From positions 1-39,460 of the forward strand of contig NZ_JAGYPE020000011.1 in NCBI RefSeq assembly GCF_018343545.2: a stretch of 39,460 nucleotides of DNA, read 5' to 3'. Made by a program: the position numbers and the translations under genes. Positions within the stretch are counted from its first letter, which is position 1; every line of letters begins with the position of its first letter. The notes beneath the pieces were generated by a model. That model searched no databases and was not told the DNA's origin. It worked only from the letters and a program-made list of their open reading frames with translations. Origin of the DNA: Neobacillus citreus (GTDB lineage Bacteria > Bacillota > Bacilli > Bacillales > Cytobacillaceae). Positions 23,893 to 36,218 of the stretch are shown one piece after another.

Positions 23893-24474
23893 ATGCATTG
23901 GTATGAAAAGTTGAATCAATACTTTCCGGTTCAGGAAATGAAGTCGCAGGAACATATGGAAACCCTGCTTCGGGAGCGGCCCAATATTTATCATAAGGAT
24001 GAAGGACCCAATCATGTGTTGATGTATGCGGAATTTGATAATTTTGTCTTTATTGATTATCTGTTTGTTTCAAGCAATGCCCGGGGCCAGGGACTTGGAC
24101 ATAAGCTAATGGGAAAAATGAAGCAAAAGGGGAAGCCAATTATCCTCGAAGTGGAGCCGGTTAATTACAAGGACAGCGATACGGAAAAGAGACTGCGCTA
24201 TTATAAGCGTGAAGGCTTTCAGCATGCGGAGTCAATTGGGTACGAGCGAAGATCCTTGGCAACAAATGAAGTAAATAAGATGGAAATACTCTATTGGGCG
24301 CCGCAACAAGAGTCGGAGGAAATGATTTTTGAAGCTATGAAAAAAACATATAATTTGATTCATACCTATAAGGATGAACATTTTTACGGGGAATCCTATC
24401 AGCCTGCTGATGAGGTGTTAACCTTTAATGAAGAACCAGATAGTCAAAATATATTGGATCATCTCGAAGAGTGA
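23893..24474 (+). CDS. GNAT-family N-acetyltransferase
   Basis: The 193-residue protein has a GNAT fold in its first 130 residues. Motif A, which binds acetyl-CoA, reads VSSNARGQGLGHKLM (residues 59-73) and is followed by the beta strand PIILEVEPVN and YYKREGFQHA of motif B. The remaining 60 residues are acidic and helical. The ATG at 23893 has AAGGAG 8 bases before it; ATG 23887 would be too close. The acceptor substrate is not known. It is a lone gene convergent with the leu operon. Confidence 0.87.
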   Translation: MHWYEKLNQYFPVQEMKSQEHMETLLRERPNIYHKDEGPNHVLMYAEFDNFVFIDYLFVSSNARGQGLGHKLMGKMKQKGKPIILEVEPVNYKDSDTEKRLRYYKREGFQHAESIGYERRSLATNEVNKMEILYWAPQQESEEMIFEAMKKTYNLIHTYKDEHFYGESYQPADEVLTFNEEPDSQNILDHLEE

Positions 24475-24541
24475 GCTTTACTTCTAATGTCTTTAAGAAC
24501 CGCAATAAAAACAACGAAGTTGCAGAAGCAGCCAAATAAAG

Positions 24542-24571
24542 AAATGAGCCTGATTTTCAGGCTCATTTTTT
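24542..24571. terminator. Terminator between the GNAT gene and leuD
   Basis: AAATGAGCCTGA pairs with TCAGGCTCATTT around TTT, followed by T on the plus strand. It can also form on the minus strand after leuD, but with a poorer T-run. Confidence 0.88.
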
Positions 24572-24575
24572 ATGT

Positions 24576-25160
24576 TTATTTATGGGCAAGTTCGTATTCA
24601 TTAATCTTATCTTCATAGGTTAAAGTAACACCGATTTCGTCCCAACCATTTAGGAGCATTTCCTTTGGGTATGGAGCGATGTCGAAAGTTAATTCAAAAC
24701 CATCGTTGTCGTAAACCTTTTGTTCTTCAAGATTTACTGTAAGCGAATAGCCCTCAGTTTCTGCTTTTTTCATTATAGTTTGGACTTGCTCTTCCGTTGC
24801 GGCGATGGCAAGGATTCCGTTCTTTACGCAGTTATTTTTAAAAATATCTGCATAGCTAGGCGCGATGATAACCTTAAAGCCAAAGTCCTGAACTGACCAA
24901 GGTGCATGCTCGCGGGAGGAGCCGCAGCCGAAGTTTTCACCGGCAACCAGGATAGAAGCACCCTTATATTGTGGTTGATTTAATTCGAAATTCGGATTTG
25001 GATTACCGTCATCGTCAAAACGCCAGTTATAAAATAAGAATTGGCCGAAGCCGCTTCGTTCAATGCGCTTTAAAAATTGCTTCGGGATAATTTGGTCTGT
25101 ATCAATGTTTGAGCGGTTAATTGGACAGACAAGGCCTTGATGTATGCGTAATGGTTCCAT
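24576..25160 (-). CDS. leuD: 3-isopropylmalate dehydratase small subunit
   Basis: The 194-residue protein pairs with LeuC to isomerise 2-isopropylmalate to 3-isopropylmalate in leucine synthesis. It shows the swivelling-domain motifs NRSNIDTDQIIPKQFLK near residue 18 and GENFGCGSSREHAPW near residue 75, of the aconitase small-subunit type. It starts 2 bases after leuC and is the last gene of the ilv-leu operon. Confidence 0.97.
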   Translation of the reverse strand: MEPLRIHQGLVCPINRSNIDTDQIIPKQFLKRIERSGFGQFLFYNWRFDDDGNPNPNFELNQPQYKGASILVAGENFGCGSSREHAPWSVQDFGFKVIIAPSYADIFKNNCVKNGILAIAATEEQVQTIMKKAETEGYSLTVNLEEQKVYDNDGFELTFDIAPYPKEMLLNGWDEIGVTLTYEDKINEYELAHK

Positions 25161-25162
25161 TT

Positions 25163-26581
25163 CTACATAACCTCCTGAGCAGTGAACTTGCGGACATCGA
25201 CGAAGTGGCCGGCAATTGCTGCTGCAGCGGCCATTTCAGGGCTGACAAGATGAGTGCGGGCCCCTTTACCTTGACGTCCTTCAAAGTTCCGGTTGGATGT
25301 GGAAGCACAGCGTTCACCAGATGGAATGATATCGTCGTTCATTCCGAGACACATACTGCAGCCCGCTTCACGCCATTCAAAGCCTGCTTCTTTAAAGATT
25401 TGATCCAAGCCTTCTTTTTCCGCTGCAAGCTTGACGCTGAAGGACCCTGGAACGACAATCGCAGTAACCGAAGGGTTAACCTTCTTGCCGCGAACGATGT
25501 TAGCTGCTTTACGCAGGTCGCTTAGACGTGAATTGGTACAAGAACCGATGAAGACATGGTCGATTGTTACGCTGGAAATCGGCTTCCTGGCTTCAAGACC
25601 CATATACTCAAGGGCACGCTGAATTTCGTCTTTATCACTTGGTTTATCTGTGTCATCCGGGCTGGGCACGTTTGCAGTTACCGGAATACACATTCCAGGA
25701 TTCGTTCCCCAAGTTACCTGAGGTTCTACTTCTGAAGCTTCGATTTCAACAATTGTATCATAGGTGGCACCTTCGTCTGTTGCAAGGGACTTCCAGTCAG
25801 CAGCGGCTTCATCGAAAGCTTCACCTTGCGGAACGTGTCTTCTGCCGCGTAAATATTCGACTGTTGTATCGTCTGGGGAGATAAGTCCGGCTCTTGCACC
25901 GCCCTCAATCGACATGTTACAGACGGTCATGCGCTCTTCCATGGAAAATCCACGGATGGTTTCCCCTGTATATTCGATGACATAGCCAGTTCCAAATTTG
26001 ACGCCGTATTTTCCGATAATCGCAAGGATTAAGTCCTTAGCGGTAACGCCTGTCCCAAGCTTGCCATTGACTTTGACATTCATCGTTTTTGGCGGTGCTT
26101 GCCAAAGTGTTTGTGTAGCAAGGACATGCTCGACTTCACTTGTACCGATACCAAAAGCAAGGGCACCAAATGCACCGTGTGTAGAGGTATGGCTGTCGCC
26201 GCAGACGATCGTTTTTCCAGGCTGGGTAAGACCAAGCTCAGGACCGATGACATGAACGATTCCGTTATCTGGGTGGTGAAGGTCTGCAAGCGTAATGCCG
26301 AACTCCTCACAGTTTTGCTGTAATGTATCGACTTGTTTTTTTGAAATAGGGTCATTGATTACAAGTCGCTGGCGGGTTGGGATGTTATGGTCCATTGTTG
26401 CATAAGTAAGGTCAGTGCGGCGAACCTTGCGCCCGGTCATACGTAAGCCCTCGAATGCCTGAGGAGAGGTAACTTCATGAACGAGATGCAAATCAATATA
26501 AAGTAAATCCGGCTTTCCTTCTTCTTGATGGACAACATGCCGTTCCCAAATTTTTTGAATGATATTTTTTGGTGTTTGCAT
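25163..26581 (-). CDS. leuC: 3-isopropylmalate dehydratase large subunit
   Basis: The 472-residue protein is the iron-sulfur subunit of isopropylmalate isomerase. It has [20 protein letters not shown] and the three cluster cysteines in IGSCTNSR and CSMCLGMN in the last third. The ATG at 26581 follows GGAAGGAAGC. An earlier in-frame codon would add 30 residues unlike the family. The intergenic space to leuB holds a strong hairpin at 26653-26681. Confidence 0.97.
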   Translation of the reverse strand: MQTPKNIIQKIWERHVVHQEEGKPDLLYIDLHLVHEVTSPQAFEGLRMTGRKVRRTDLTYATMDHNIPTRQRLVINDPISKKQVDTLQQNCEEFGITLADLHHPDNGIVHVIGPELGLTQPGKTIVCGDSHTSTHGAFGALAFGIGTSEVEHVLATQTLWQAPPKTMNVKVNGKLGTGVTAKDLILAIIGKYGVKFGTGYVIEYTGETIRGFSMEERMTVCNMSIEGGARAGLISPDDTTVEYLRGRRHVPQGEAFDEAAADWKSLATDEGATYDTIVEIEASEVEPQVTWGTNPGMCIPVTANVPSPDDTDKPSDKDEIQRALEYMGLEARKPISSVTIDHVFIGSCTNSRLSDLRKAANIVRGKKVNPSVTAIVVPGSFSVKLAAEKEGLDQIFKEAGFEWREAGCSMCLGMNDDIIPSGERCASTSNRNFEGRQGKGARTHLVSPEMAAAAAIAGHFVDVRKFTAQEVM

Positions 26582-26652
26582 AGCTTCCTTCCTCACGTTT
26601 ATAGATTTTTTGCCTGAAATAGCAGGTAAACTAGTATTCTCTTTAGAATAAA

Positions 26653-26681
26653 CGCCAGGCCAATTCTGCACCAGCCTGGCG
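26653..26681 (-). other. Intercistronic hairpin between leuB and leuC
   Basis: CGCCAGGC (26653-26660) pairs with GCCTGGCG (26674-26681). On the minus strand it is followed by TTTATTCT and a small second hairpin, ATTCT/AGAAT. It looks like a leaky terminator or a processing and stability element within the operon. Confidence 0.75.
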
Positions 26682-26696
26682 GTAACGTCCTTAAAT

Positions 26697-27803
26697 TTAA
26701 TAGTAGCAGCTTGCGATACACTTAGATGCGTTCAGTGTACGGATGTAGTCGACGATTAATTTTGTCATTTCCTCGGTGCCCACTTTGCGGCCGTTTGGAA
26801 TCTGCAAATCAGCAGTATGATAGCCGGCATCAAGTACAGACTGGACAGCATCTTCGATAATTTTGGCTTCGTCCTCCAGTTCGAAGGAATATCTTAGCAT
26901 CAAGGCAGCGGATAAAATCATCGCAACCGGGTTGGCTAGGCCTTTTCCGGCAATGTCAGGCGCTGAGCCGTGAACCGGTTCATAAAGTCCGACGCCAGAT
27001 TCATTTAAGCTGGCAGAAGGAAGCATCCCCAGGGAGCCTGTTAACACAGATGCTTCATCACTTAAGATGTCGCCGAACATGTTCTCAGTGACAACAACAT
27101 CGAAAGAAGCAGGGTTGGTGATTAGCTTCATTGCTGCGGCATCGACTAACACATGCTCAACAGACACTTCAGGGTACTGTGCTTTTTTCTCCTCGACGAT
27201 TTCACGCCACATCTTGCTGGATTCAAGCACATTTGCCTTGTCGACCGAAGTTAGCTTGCCGCGGCGCCCTTGAGCAGCTTGGAATGCCTTATCTACGATT
27301 CTTTCAATCTCGCGGCGAGTATAAGCTAGAGTATCGACAACCGATTCGCCATTATCACGCCGTTCACTTGGAGTACCAAAGTAAATACCGCCAGTTAATT
27401 CACGGACAATAAGGAGGTCGCTTCCAGAAACGATTTCTTCTTTAAGCGGCGAAGCGTGAAGAAGATTTTTGAAGCCTTTGATTGGCCGTAAATTGGCATA
27501 TAAATCAAGGGCCTTTCTGATTCCCAAGAGGCCTCGCTCGGGACGCAGATGGGACGGATTGTTATCCCATTTTGGACCGCCGACAGCACCTAAAAGAACG
27601 GCATCTGCCTGCTTGCAGGCATCAACTGTCGTTTCCGGTAGGGGAGTGCCGTATTGGTCAATGGCTGCTCCTCCGATTTCATGGGTTTCAAAGCTAAAAG
27701 TATGATTATATTCTTCTGCAATCGCCGTTAATACTTCCTTCGCGGAATGCATAACTTCCTTGCCGATACCATCACCGGGAAGTAAGACAATTCGTTTTTT
27801 CAC
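26697..27803 (-). CDS. leuB: 3-isopropylmalate dehydrogenase
   Basis: The 368-residue protein oxidises and decarboxylates 3-isopropylmalate to 2-oxoisocaproate with NAD. Family landmarks are [12 protein letters not shown] at the N-terminus, [18 protein letters not shown], and the late [20 protein letters not shown] and [16 protein letters not shown] take the GTG at 27803, 9 bases after AGGAGG; a TTG at 27812 overlaps that site. The last residues ([11 protein letters not shown]) are an unusual Cys-containing tail. It follows leuA after a 100-base gap that contains a hairpin. Confidence 0.96.
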   Translation of the reverse strand: MKKRIVLLPGDGIGKEVMHSAKEVLTAIAEEYNHTFSFETHEIGGAAIDQYGTPLPETTVDACKQADAVLLGAVGGPKWDNNPSHLRPERGLLGIRKALDLYANLRPIKGFKNLLHASPLKEEIVSGSDLLIVRELTGGIYFGTPSERRDNGESVVDTLAYTRREIERIVDKAFQAAQGRRGKLTSVDKANVLESSKMWREIVEEKKAQYPEVSVEHVLVDAAAMKLITNPASFDVVVTENMFGDILSDEASVLTGSLGMLPSASLNESGVGLYEPVHGSAPDIAGKGLANPVAMILSAALMLRYSFELEDEAKIIEDAVQSVLDAGYHTADLQIPNGRKVGTEEMTKLIVDYIRTLNASKCIASCYY

Positions 27804-27860
27804 TAGAAGCAACCTCCTTATTATTTTTAAAAATTTAGTTCCTAGCTTATCTCTTTATAA

Positions 27861-27880
27861 TGCAGGTTTCAGCACCTGCA
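27861..27880 (-). other. Intercistronic hairpin between leuA and leuB
   Basis: TGCAGGT (27861-27867) pairs with ACCTGCA (27874-27880) around a 6-base loop. On the minus strand TTATAAAG follows, not a clean T-run. It may protect upstream RNA or mark a processing site. Confidence 0.65.
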
Positions 27881-27903
27881 CCAAAACTTGGATTACAATT
27901 GTT

Positions 27904-31010
<3,107 letters not shown>

Positions 31011-31014
<4 letters not shown>

Positions 31015-32738
31015 TCTGGTTTCACCCCAATCATTTCATGAAGCCCTTTGCCAGGAGCAACCATTGGAAAAACTTTTTCCTTCTGAAGGACTCGGGCATC
31101 AATGAGAACCGGACCATCATAGGCCATAAGCTCTGGCAGGGAGGCAACTAGGTCTTCTTGGTTATCAATTTTTGCACCGCGGATTCCGTAGCTTTCAGCC
31201 AGTTTGACAAAATCAGGCTGGGTATGAAGCAGGGATTCGGAAATGCGATTATCATATTGAAGCTCCTGCCACTGGCGGACCATGCCAAGTGCACCGTTAT
31301 TAACAATAATGATTTTAACTGGCAGGTTGCGTTCGTAAATGACCGATAATTCCTGCAGTGTCATTTGGAACCCGGCATCTCCGACAATTGCCACTACGGT
31401 ACTGTCTGGTTCAGCCATCTGCGCCCCAATCGCAGCAGGGAAACCGAAGCCCATTGTTCCAAGTCCGCCCGAAGTAATCCAGCGGTGCGGATGATTGAAG
31501 TTGTAGAACTGTGCAGCCCACATTTGATGCTGGCCAACATCAGTAGCGACAATCGCTTCACCATTCGTTACTTTATGAACCGCTTCGATTAGCCATTGCG
31601 GGCTCATGCCGTTTGGATCATGCTTATACCAAAGCGGAAAGTCCTTTTTATTTTGATTAAGAGTTTCCAGCCAATCCTCATGTGATGGGGAATCCGCTGC
31701 TTCTTCAATCAATTGTGTTAAAGCTGCTTTGGCATCGGCCACAATCGGAATTTGGGTTGGAACGTTTTTGCCAATTTCCGCAGGGTCAATGTCAATGTGC
31801 GCAACTTTTGCAAATGGAGCAAAATGCTTCAAGTTTCCTGTTAACCGATCATCAAAACGAGCACCGAAATTGATGAGCAAATCGCATTCGTATAACGCCA
31901 TGTTAGCTGCATAAGTTCCGTGCATACCGCCCATTCCTAAGGAGAGCGGGCTGTCTGCCGGGAAGGTTCCAAGTCCAAGCAGGGTGGTTACGACTGGAAT
32001 CTTATGATTTTCAGCAAACGCCGTTAATTCAGCGGAAGCTTTTGCATGGAGAACGCCAGCGCCGGAAAGAATCACAGGCTTTTTAGCTTTTGGAAGGGCC
32101 TCAGCAAGCTTCCGAATTTGCAATGGATTCGGTTTAATTGTTGGCTGATAGCCTGGCAGGTCCATGGCAGCTTCTCCTGGGTATGCCGCTAAAATTTCAG
32201 AAGAGATATCCTTCGGTACATCAACTAAAACCGGTCCTGGTCTTCCTGTAGAAGCAATATGAAAAGCTTCCTTAACAATTCTCGGCAGGTCGGCTACAGA
32301 TTGCACTTGATAATTGTGTTTTGTAATCGGCGTGGTAATCGCCATTACATCTGCTTCTTGGAAGGCATCTGTTCCGATGACTGTCCGAGCTACCTGCCCT
32401 GTGAAAATCACAAGTGGTAAGGAATCCATCATGGCATCTGTAATTCCAGTAACCAAGTTAGTTGCCCCAGGACCCGAAGTGGCAATGACAACTCCAGGCT
32501 TTCCGGTAATTCGGGCATACCCTTCAGCAGCATGAATCATTCCTTGCTCGTGACGGAAGAGGACGTGCTTAATGGATTTTTGTGCACGATAAATCGCATC
32601 GTAAATCGGCAGGACGGCACCCCCAGGATACCCGAATAATGTATCAACACCTTCTTTAATTAAAAGATCGATGAGAAGGTCTGCACCTGTTTTTGGTGCC
32701 GTACTGGTTTGGAATTCCAGCTTTGCTTCTGCTTTCAC
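31011..32738 (-). CDS. ilvB: Acetolactate synthase large subunit
   Basis: The 575-residue thiamine-diphosphate enzyme makes acetolactate or acetohydroxybutyrate from pyruvate. It has [15 protein letters not shown] near residue 35, catalytic Glu64 in RHEQG, and the cofactor motif [15 protein letters not shown] in the last third. It starts with GTG, with AGGAGG 10 bases before. An ATG 5 bases upstream opens a two-codon frame (ATG ACG TGA) whose stop overlaps the GTG. It is the first gene behind the T-box leader. Confidence 0.97.
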
Positions 32739-32790
32739 GTCATAGTTCCCTCCTTATGGGTAATTGAATATTTAAAAAACTAAATCTTCA

Positions 32791-32808
32791 ACTGTGTTTA
32801 AACACAGT
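32791..32808 (-). repeat. Perfect 18-bp palindrome just after the T-box terminator
   Basis: ACTGTGTTTAAACACAGT is a perfect palindrome. It lies directly downstream of the T-run of the T-box terminator and about 45 bases before the ilvB ribosome site, so it would be present only in transcripts that read through. Confidence 0.8.
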
Positions 32809-33146
32809 AAAAAAGGCCTGTTCTCTCCGAATAAACTGCAGTCAAGTACATCAAAAGCAGAATGTTCGGGGAGAAAAGGCCTTTCATTTTCTCGGTACCA
32901 CCCGGGTTTTACAGTATCCTTACGAATACTGCCTCATGAAGCGACAACTAATCTAAAAGAAACGCTTCTTTTTGTAACAGGTGCTTTAAGTTGACACCCG
33001 GCTATACCTACTGAGTTAAAAACCGTTCAGAATAACACTCAGGGATGATGTCGGAGTAGGTTGTATTACTGGGCTTCCAGCAACCCCAGCTCTCTGAAAA
33101 TACAAATTCCTACACCTTTATTCCCGTCATTGATTTGACTATTTTA
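32809..33146 (-). promoter_or_regulatory. T-box riboswitch leader of the ilvB-leuD part of the operon, leucine type
   Basis: On the minus strand the T-box core CGGGTGGTACCGAG sits at 32891-32904. After it comes a terminator: AGGCCTTTTCTCCCCGAA (32865-32882) pairs with TTCGGAGAGAACAGGCCT (32814-32831), then a run of T. Upstream, AGAGAG followed by CTGGGG and GCCCAG forms the upper part of Stem I, with TTGTATT/AATACAA and GTAGG/CCTAC below. A CTC triplet at 33054-33056 (minus strand) is the likely leucine specifier. Uncharged tRNA-Leu should stabilise the antiterminator and switch the operon on. The promoter is not clear; TAAAAT at 33141-33146 is a candidate -10. Confidence 0.92.
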
Positions 33147-33249
33147 TTGTCAAAGATTTTGTTGTAGTACCTTAACTTCTTTAGAGAAGGGGAGGGGTAC
33201 TAGTGGTTCCCTAAGGGTTTAATAATTCTGTTACTATTTTTTACTTAGA

Positions 33250-33402
33250 TAACTGTCTAGCTCCAGCGCTCAGCGGCTAGTGTCCTTCGCTCTTCTTCCT
33301 ACGATAAGTCAACATCGAATCGCTATCGCTCTTCGTGTTTCCTTTATCTCAGTCGAAGCGCTCCAGGCCATACGCCGCTAAACGGGCGCTTCCGCTTTTC
33401 GG
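33250..33402. repeat. Bacillus-type dispersed intergenic repeat
   Basis: The segment starts with TGTCTAGCTCCAGCGC-like sequence and ends with GGGCGCTTCCGCTTTT-like sequence, and is GC-richer than its surroundings. This pattern (short GC-rich ends beginning CTAGCTCCAGCG and ending GGCGCTTCCGC) is familiar from many Bacillus intergenic regions. No frame or promoter is seen in it. It lies between the ilvD stop and the T-box leader. There is no second copy in this window. Confidence 0.6.
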
Positions 33403-33403
33403 T

Positions 33404-35074
33404 TTATATTTTCATTACTCCGCCGGTGTTGGCAGAAGTAACGAGTTTTGCATATTTTGCTAGATAGCCAGATTTGATTTTAGGCTCCGGCTTTACCCAA
33501 TTCTTGCGTCTTTCAGCTAACACAACATCATCCACGACAAGTTCAATTGAACGTGCTTCGAGGTCAATTAATATTTTGTCACCATTTTCAACGAGACCGA
33601 TTGGTCCGCCTTCTGCAGCTTCAGGTGAGATATGACCGATGGAAATTCCACGGCTTGCACCTGAGAAACGGCCGTCTGTGATAAGGGCAACTTCTTTTCC
33701 TAACCCTCGGCCCATAATAGCGGAGGTAGGAGCTAACATTTCCGGCATTCCTGGACCGCCTTTAGGACCTTCGTAGCGGATTACCACTACATGACCGGCT
33801 TTTACCGTTCCATTATGAATGCTTTCTAATGCCTCATCTTGGGATTCAAACACAATTGCTTCACCTAAAAATGTTTTAATTGAAGGATCTACAGCGCCAA
33901 CCTTGATTACGGCGCCATCTGGAGCAATATTTCCATATAGGATGGATAGTCCTCCAACAGGGCTATATGGATTGTCCTTTGTCCGAATAACCGCTTCATT
34001 GGTGATTGTTGCGTCCTTCACATTTTCCCGAAGAGTTTTTCCTGTAATCGTTAGGCAGTTATCATGCAAAGCACCTTCGACTTTATAAAGTTCATTAATG
34101 ATGGCACTTACACCGCCGGCACGATGAACATCGTCCATTGAATAATCAGATGCTGGCATAATCTTGGAAAGGTATGGAACTCTTTCAGCAATTTTATTAA
34201 TTTCGCGAAGATCATAATCGATACCTGCTTCATGAGCAATCGCTAATGTGTGTAACACAGTATTAGTTGATCCGCCCATCGCCATGTCTAGTGCAAAGGC
34301 ATTATCAATGGCTTCTCGTGTAATGATGTCGCGAGGTTTAATATCTTTTTTAATTAAGTCAATCAAATGTCTTGCTGCTTGCTTAATTAATTCATGTCTT
34401 TCTTCAGAAGTAGCAACCATCGTTCCATTGCCAGGAACGGTCATTCCTAAAACTTCCATTAAGCAGTTCATAGAATTCGCTGTGAACATACCAGAACATG
34501 AGCCGCAAGTAGGACAGGCATTGGTTTCAATTTCAAGCAGCTGCTGCTGGCTGATGGTACCATTGTGGTAAGCACCAACACCTTCAAAAACTGAAGTAAG
34601 GGAAAGATTTTTTCCTGTTGTTGGTGAAACACCAGCCTCCATCGGACCGCCTGATACAAAAACGGATGGTACATTGGTTCGGGCTGCTGCCATCAACATT
34701 CCTGGCGTGATCTTGTCACAGTTCGGAATGTAGAAGACTCCATCGAACCAATGGGCATTGATGACTGTTTCGGCACTGTCCGCGATAATTTCGCGGCTTG
34801 GAAGCGAATAGCGCATTCCGATATGTCCCATGGCAATTCCGTCATCTACACCGATTGTATTAAATTCGAAAGGAATACCGCCGGCTTCGCGGATGGCTTC
34901 CTTGACTATTTCACCGAAATGATTAAGGTGTTTATGACCAGGGATAATATCAATGTACGAGTTACAAACACCGATAAACGGTTTTTCCAAATCACTCGTT
35001 TTGACCCCTGTTGCGTATAGTAAGCTGCGGTGGGGAGCACGATCAATCCCCTTTTTAATCATATCGCTTCTCAT
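33404..35074 (-). CDS. ilvD: Dihydroxy-acid dehydratase
   Basis: The 556-residue iron-sulfur enzyme dehydrates dihydroxy acids to the 2-oxo acid precursors of valine and isoleucine. Cluster ligands are visible at Cys37 (VCNSY), Cys119 (NCDKITPGM) and Cys192 (CPTCGSCSG). The C-terminus ends YLARYSKL-like as [21 protein letters not shown] choose the ATG at 35074 because AGGAG lies 8 bases upstream and the family starts there; the longer frame adds 14 residues. It lies upstream of ilvB in the same direction but has its own promoter, and about 670 bases of leader and repeat DNA lie between them. Confidence 0.96.
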   Translation of the reverse strand: MRSDMIKKGIDRAPHRSLLYATGVKTSDLEKPFIGVCNSYIDIIPGHKHLNHFGEIVKEAIREAGGIPFEFNTIGVDDGIAMGHIGMRYSLPSREIIADSAETVINAHWFDGVFYIPNCDKITPGMLMAAARTNVPSVFVSGGPMEAGVSPTTGKNLSLTSVFEGVGAYHNGTISQQQLLEIETNACPTCGSCSGMFTANSMNCLMEVLGMTVPGNGTMVATSEERHELIKQAARHLIDLIKKDIKPRDIITREAIDNAFALDMAMGGSTNTVLHTLAIAHEAGIDYDLREINKIAERVPYLSKIMPASDYSMDDVHRAGGVSAIINELYKVEGALHDNCLTITGKTLRENVKDATITNEAVIRTKDNPYSPVGGLSILYGNIAPDGAVIKVGAVDPSIKTFLGEAIVFESQDEALESIHNGTVKAGHVVVIRYEGPKGGPGMPEMLAPTSAIMGRGLGKEVALITDGRFSGASRGISIGHISPEAAEGGPIGLVENGDKILIDLEARSIELVVDDVVLAERRKNWVKPEPKIKSGYLAKYAKLVTSANTGGVMKI

Positions 35075-35221
35075 TTTACGATCTCCTAACTGACAGGTCA
35101 TGGTTTGTTTCTTCATATTGACAAGCCATTCCGTTATTAAAAAGAAGAGCCTTTGTCGTTCTCATTTATAAAGAATTGAATAAAGGCGCCAAGAAAAATT
35201 TCTTAGTACTTATTGACGATT

Positions 35222-35250
35222 ATCATACAACCAATTAAAGACATGGTCAA
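35222..35250 (-). promoter_or_regulatory. Promoter of ilvD
   Basis: On the minus strand TTGACC (35245-35250), a 17-base spacer and TATGAT (35222-35227) are near consensus. The transcript would have a leader of about 140 bases, which contains GCCTTT/AAAGGC arms near 35149 but no T-box. The rest of the 35075-35483 gap holds the sites listed separately and nothing else that I recognise. Confidence 0.85.
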
Positions 35251-35253
35251 CAC

Positions 35254-35268
35254 AAAAATCTGACAATT
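35254..35268 (-). promoter_or_regulatory. CodY-like box just upstream of the ilvD -35
   Basis: AATTGTCAGATTTTT on the minus strand matches the CodY motif AATTTTCWGAAAATT at 11 of 15 positions. CodY represses ilv and leu genes in related bacteria. Confidence 0.45.
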
Positions 35269-35286
35269 CAAACTAGTTAAACAAAC

Positions 35287-35300
35287 TGGGAGCGTTTACA
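35287..35300 (-). promoter_or_regulatory. cre site upstream of the ilvD promoter
   Basis: TGTAAACGCTCCCA on the minus strand fits TGNAANCGNTNNCA at all fixed positions. Its centre is about 80 bases before the predicted start, the type of place from which CcpA activates rather than represses, as known for the Bacillus subtilis ilv-leu operon. Confidence 0.75.
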
Positions 35301-35483
35301 ATCCTTTCATCATGGGGTTATATCGAAAATAAAAAAATTTATGAATTTTTTTATTTGTAGATTTATTGTGGGAATTTAAATTAGAGGGGAGGAAATAAAC
35401 GGAAACAAAGTTAACTTTTCCTTCCATTAATTATAGTAGAAAAAATGTAGCGGCTTGTATATTTATTCAACTGACTGTTATCG

Positions 35484-36218
35484 TTACTTGAGCTTTGAAA
35501 GATGTTCATATATTTCCTGCAGATTTTTAAAGCCTTTTGTTTCTGCCGCTTTTAGATAATGACTCCAAATCTTGGCTGTCATAAGCGCATCTCCAAGAGC
35601 ATGATGCCGGTTCTTTATTTCAATGCCGCAGTTCTGGCAGATTTCCTCAAGCGGCCTTGGATTAAAGAATGGGTCTTCGAGCCGAAGCAGGAAGGATGTA
35701 TCAACAATACGGTGGTCAAAACTACAGCACAGATAATCCCTTGTCATCTTTCTCATAAAATTCAGCTCATGATTGGAGTGATGGGCGACAAGAATATTAC
35801 TTTTGATAAATTTGAAAAAATTCACCAGTACATCTGCGGGATTAGGGGCATGACGTAATTCTATCTCTTGAATACTGGTTAGTTCAGAAATCTCCTTTGA
35901 TAGAGGAAGGTCTGACTTTACGAGAGTATAAAAAGTTTCCCCCGCTTTCATTTCTGCTCCCATCATTTTGACCGCTCCAATCGAAATAATCTGATCCCCC
36001 TTATCTGGATAAAAACCTGTTGTCTCAATATCAAATACAACTACCGGCAACTCATAGAGGGGGATTTGCAGCGTGTTCGTCTGCTTGAGTTCTTTCTGCA
36101 GTTCCCTGAGAAATGCCTGCTGCTGCGGTGAAGAGCTCCACGGCAGGCCAGCGTAAAGATTGGAATTGATTTTTCCGGATAGTTGTCTGAAGAATTGAAT
36201 CATTTCATTCATTGGCAT
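35484..36218 (-). CDS. DnaQ-like 3'-5' exonuclease
   Basis: The 244-residue protein has about 55 leader residues, then a DEDDh exonuclease domain. Exo I is VFDIETTGFYP (Asp63, Glu65), exo II lies around SNILVAHHSNHELNFM, and exo III is RHHALGDALMTAKIW, with the His-x4-Asp spacing of the DEDDh type. I choose the ATG at 36218, 6 bases after AAGGAAG. It overlaps the DUF294 gene by 14 bases, so the two are translated together. It does not belong to a polymerase here. Similar exonuclease plus DUF294 pairs occur next to transporter genes in other bacteria (from memory); the role there is unclear. Confidence 0.88.
   Translation of the reverse strand: MPMNEMIQFFRQLSGKINSNLYAGLPWSSSPQQQAFLRELQKELKQTNTLQIPLYELPVVVFDIETTGFYPDKGDQIISIGAVKMMGAEMKAGETFYTLVKSDLPLSKEISELTSIQEIELRHAPNPADVLVNFFKFIKSNILVAHHSNHELNFMRKMTRDYLCCSFDHRIVDTSFLLRLEDPFFNPRPLEEICQNCGIEIKNRHHALGDALMTAKIWSHYLKAAETKGFKNLQEIYEHLSKLK

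Noticed and set aside
32735..32743. Two-codon frame ATG ACG TGA overlapping the ilvB GTG
   Set aside because: It could couple translation, but a start codon followed so soon by stop can arise by chance; noted in the ilvB entry only.
33128..33153. TTGACA on the minus strand as -35 of the T-box transcript
   Set aside because: No acceptable -10 lies 16-18 bases downstream, and this position would place the start inside Stem I.
35117..35220. Second T-box or attenuator in the ilvD leader
   Set aside because: Only short arms (GCCTTT/AAAGGC) are seen, without T-box core, AGAGAG region or a convincing terminator.
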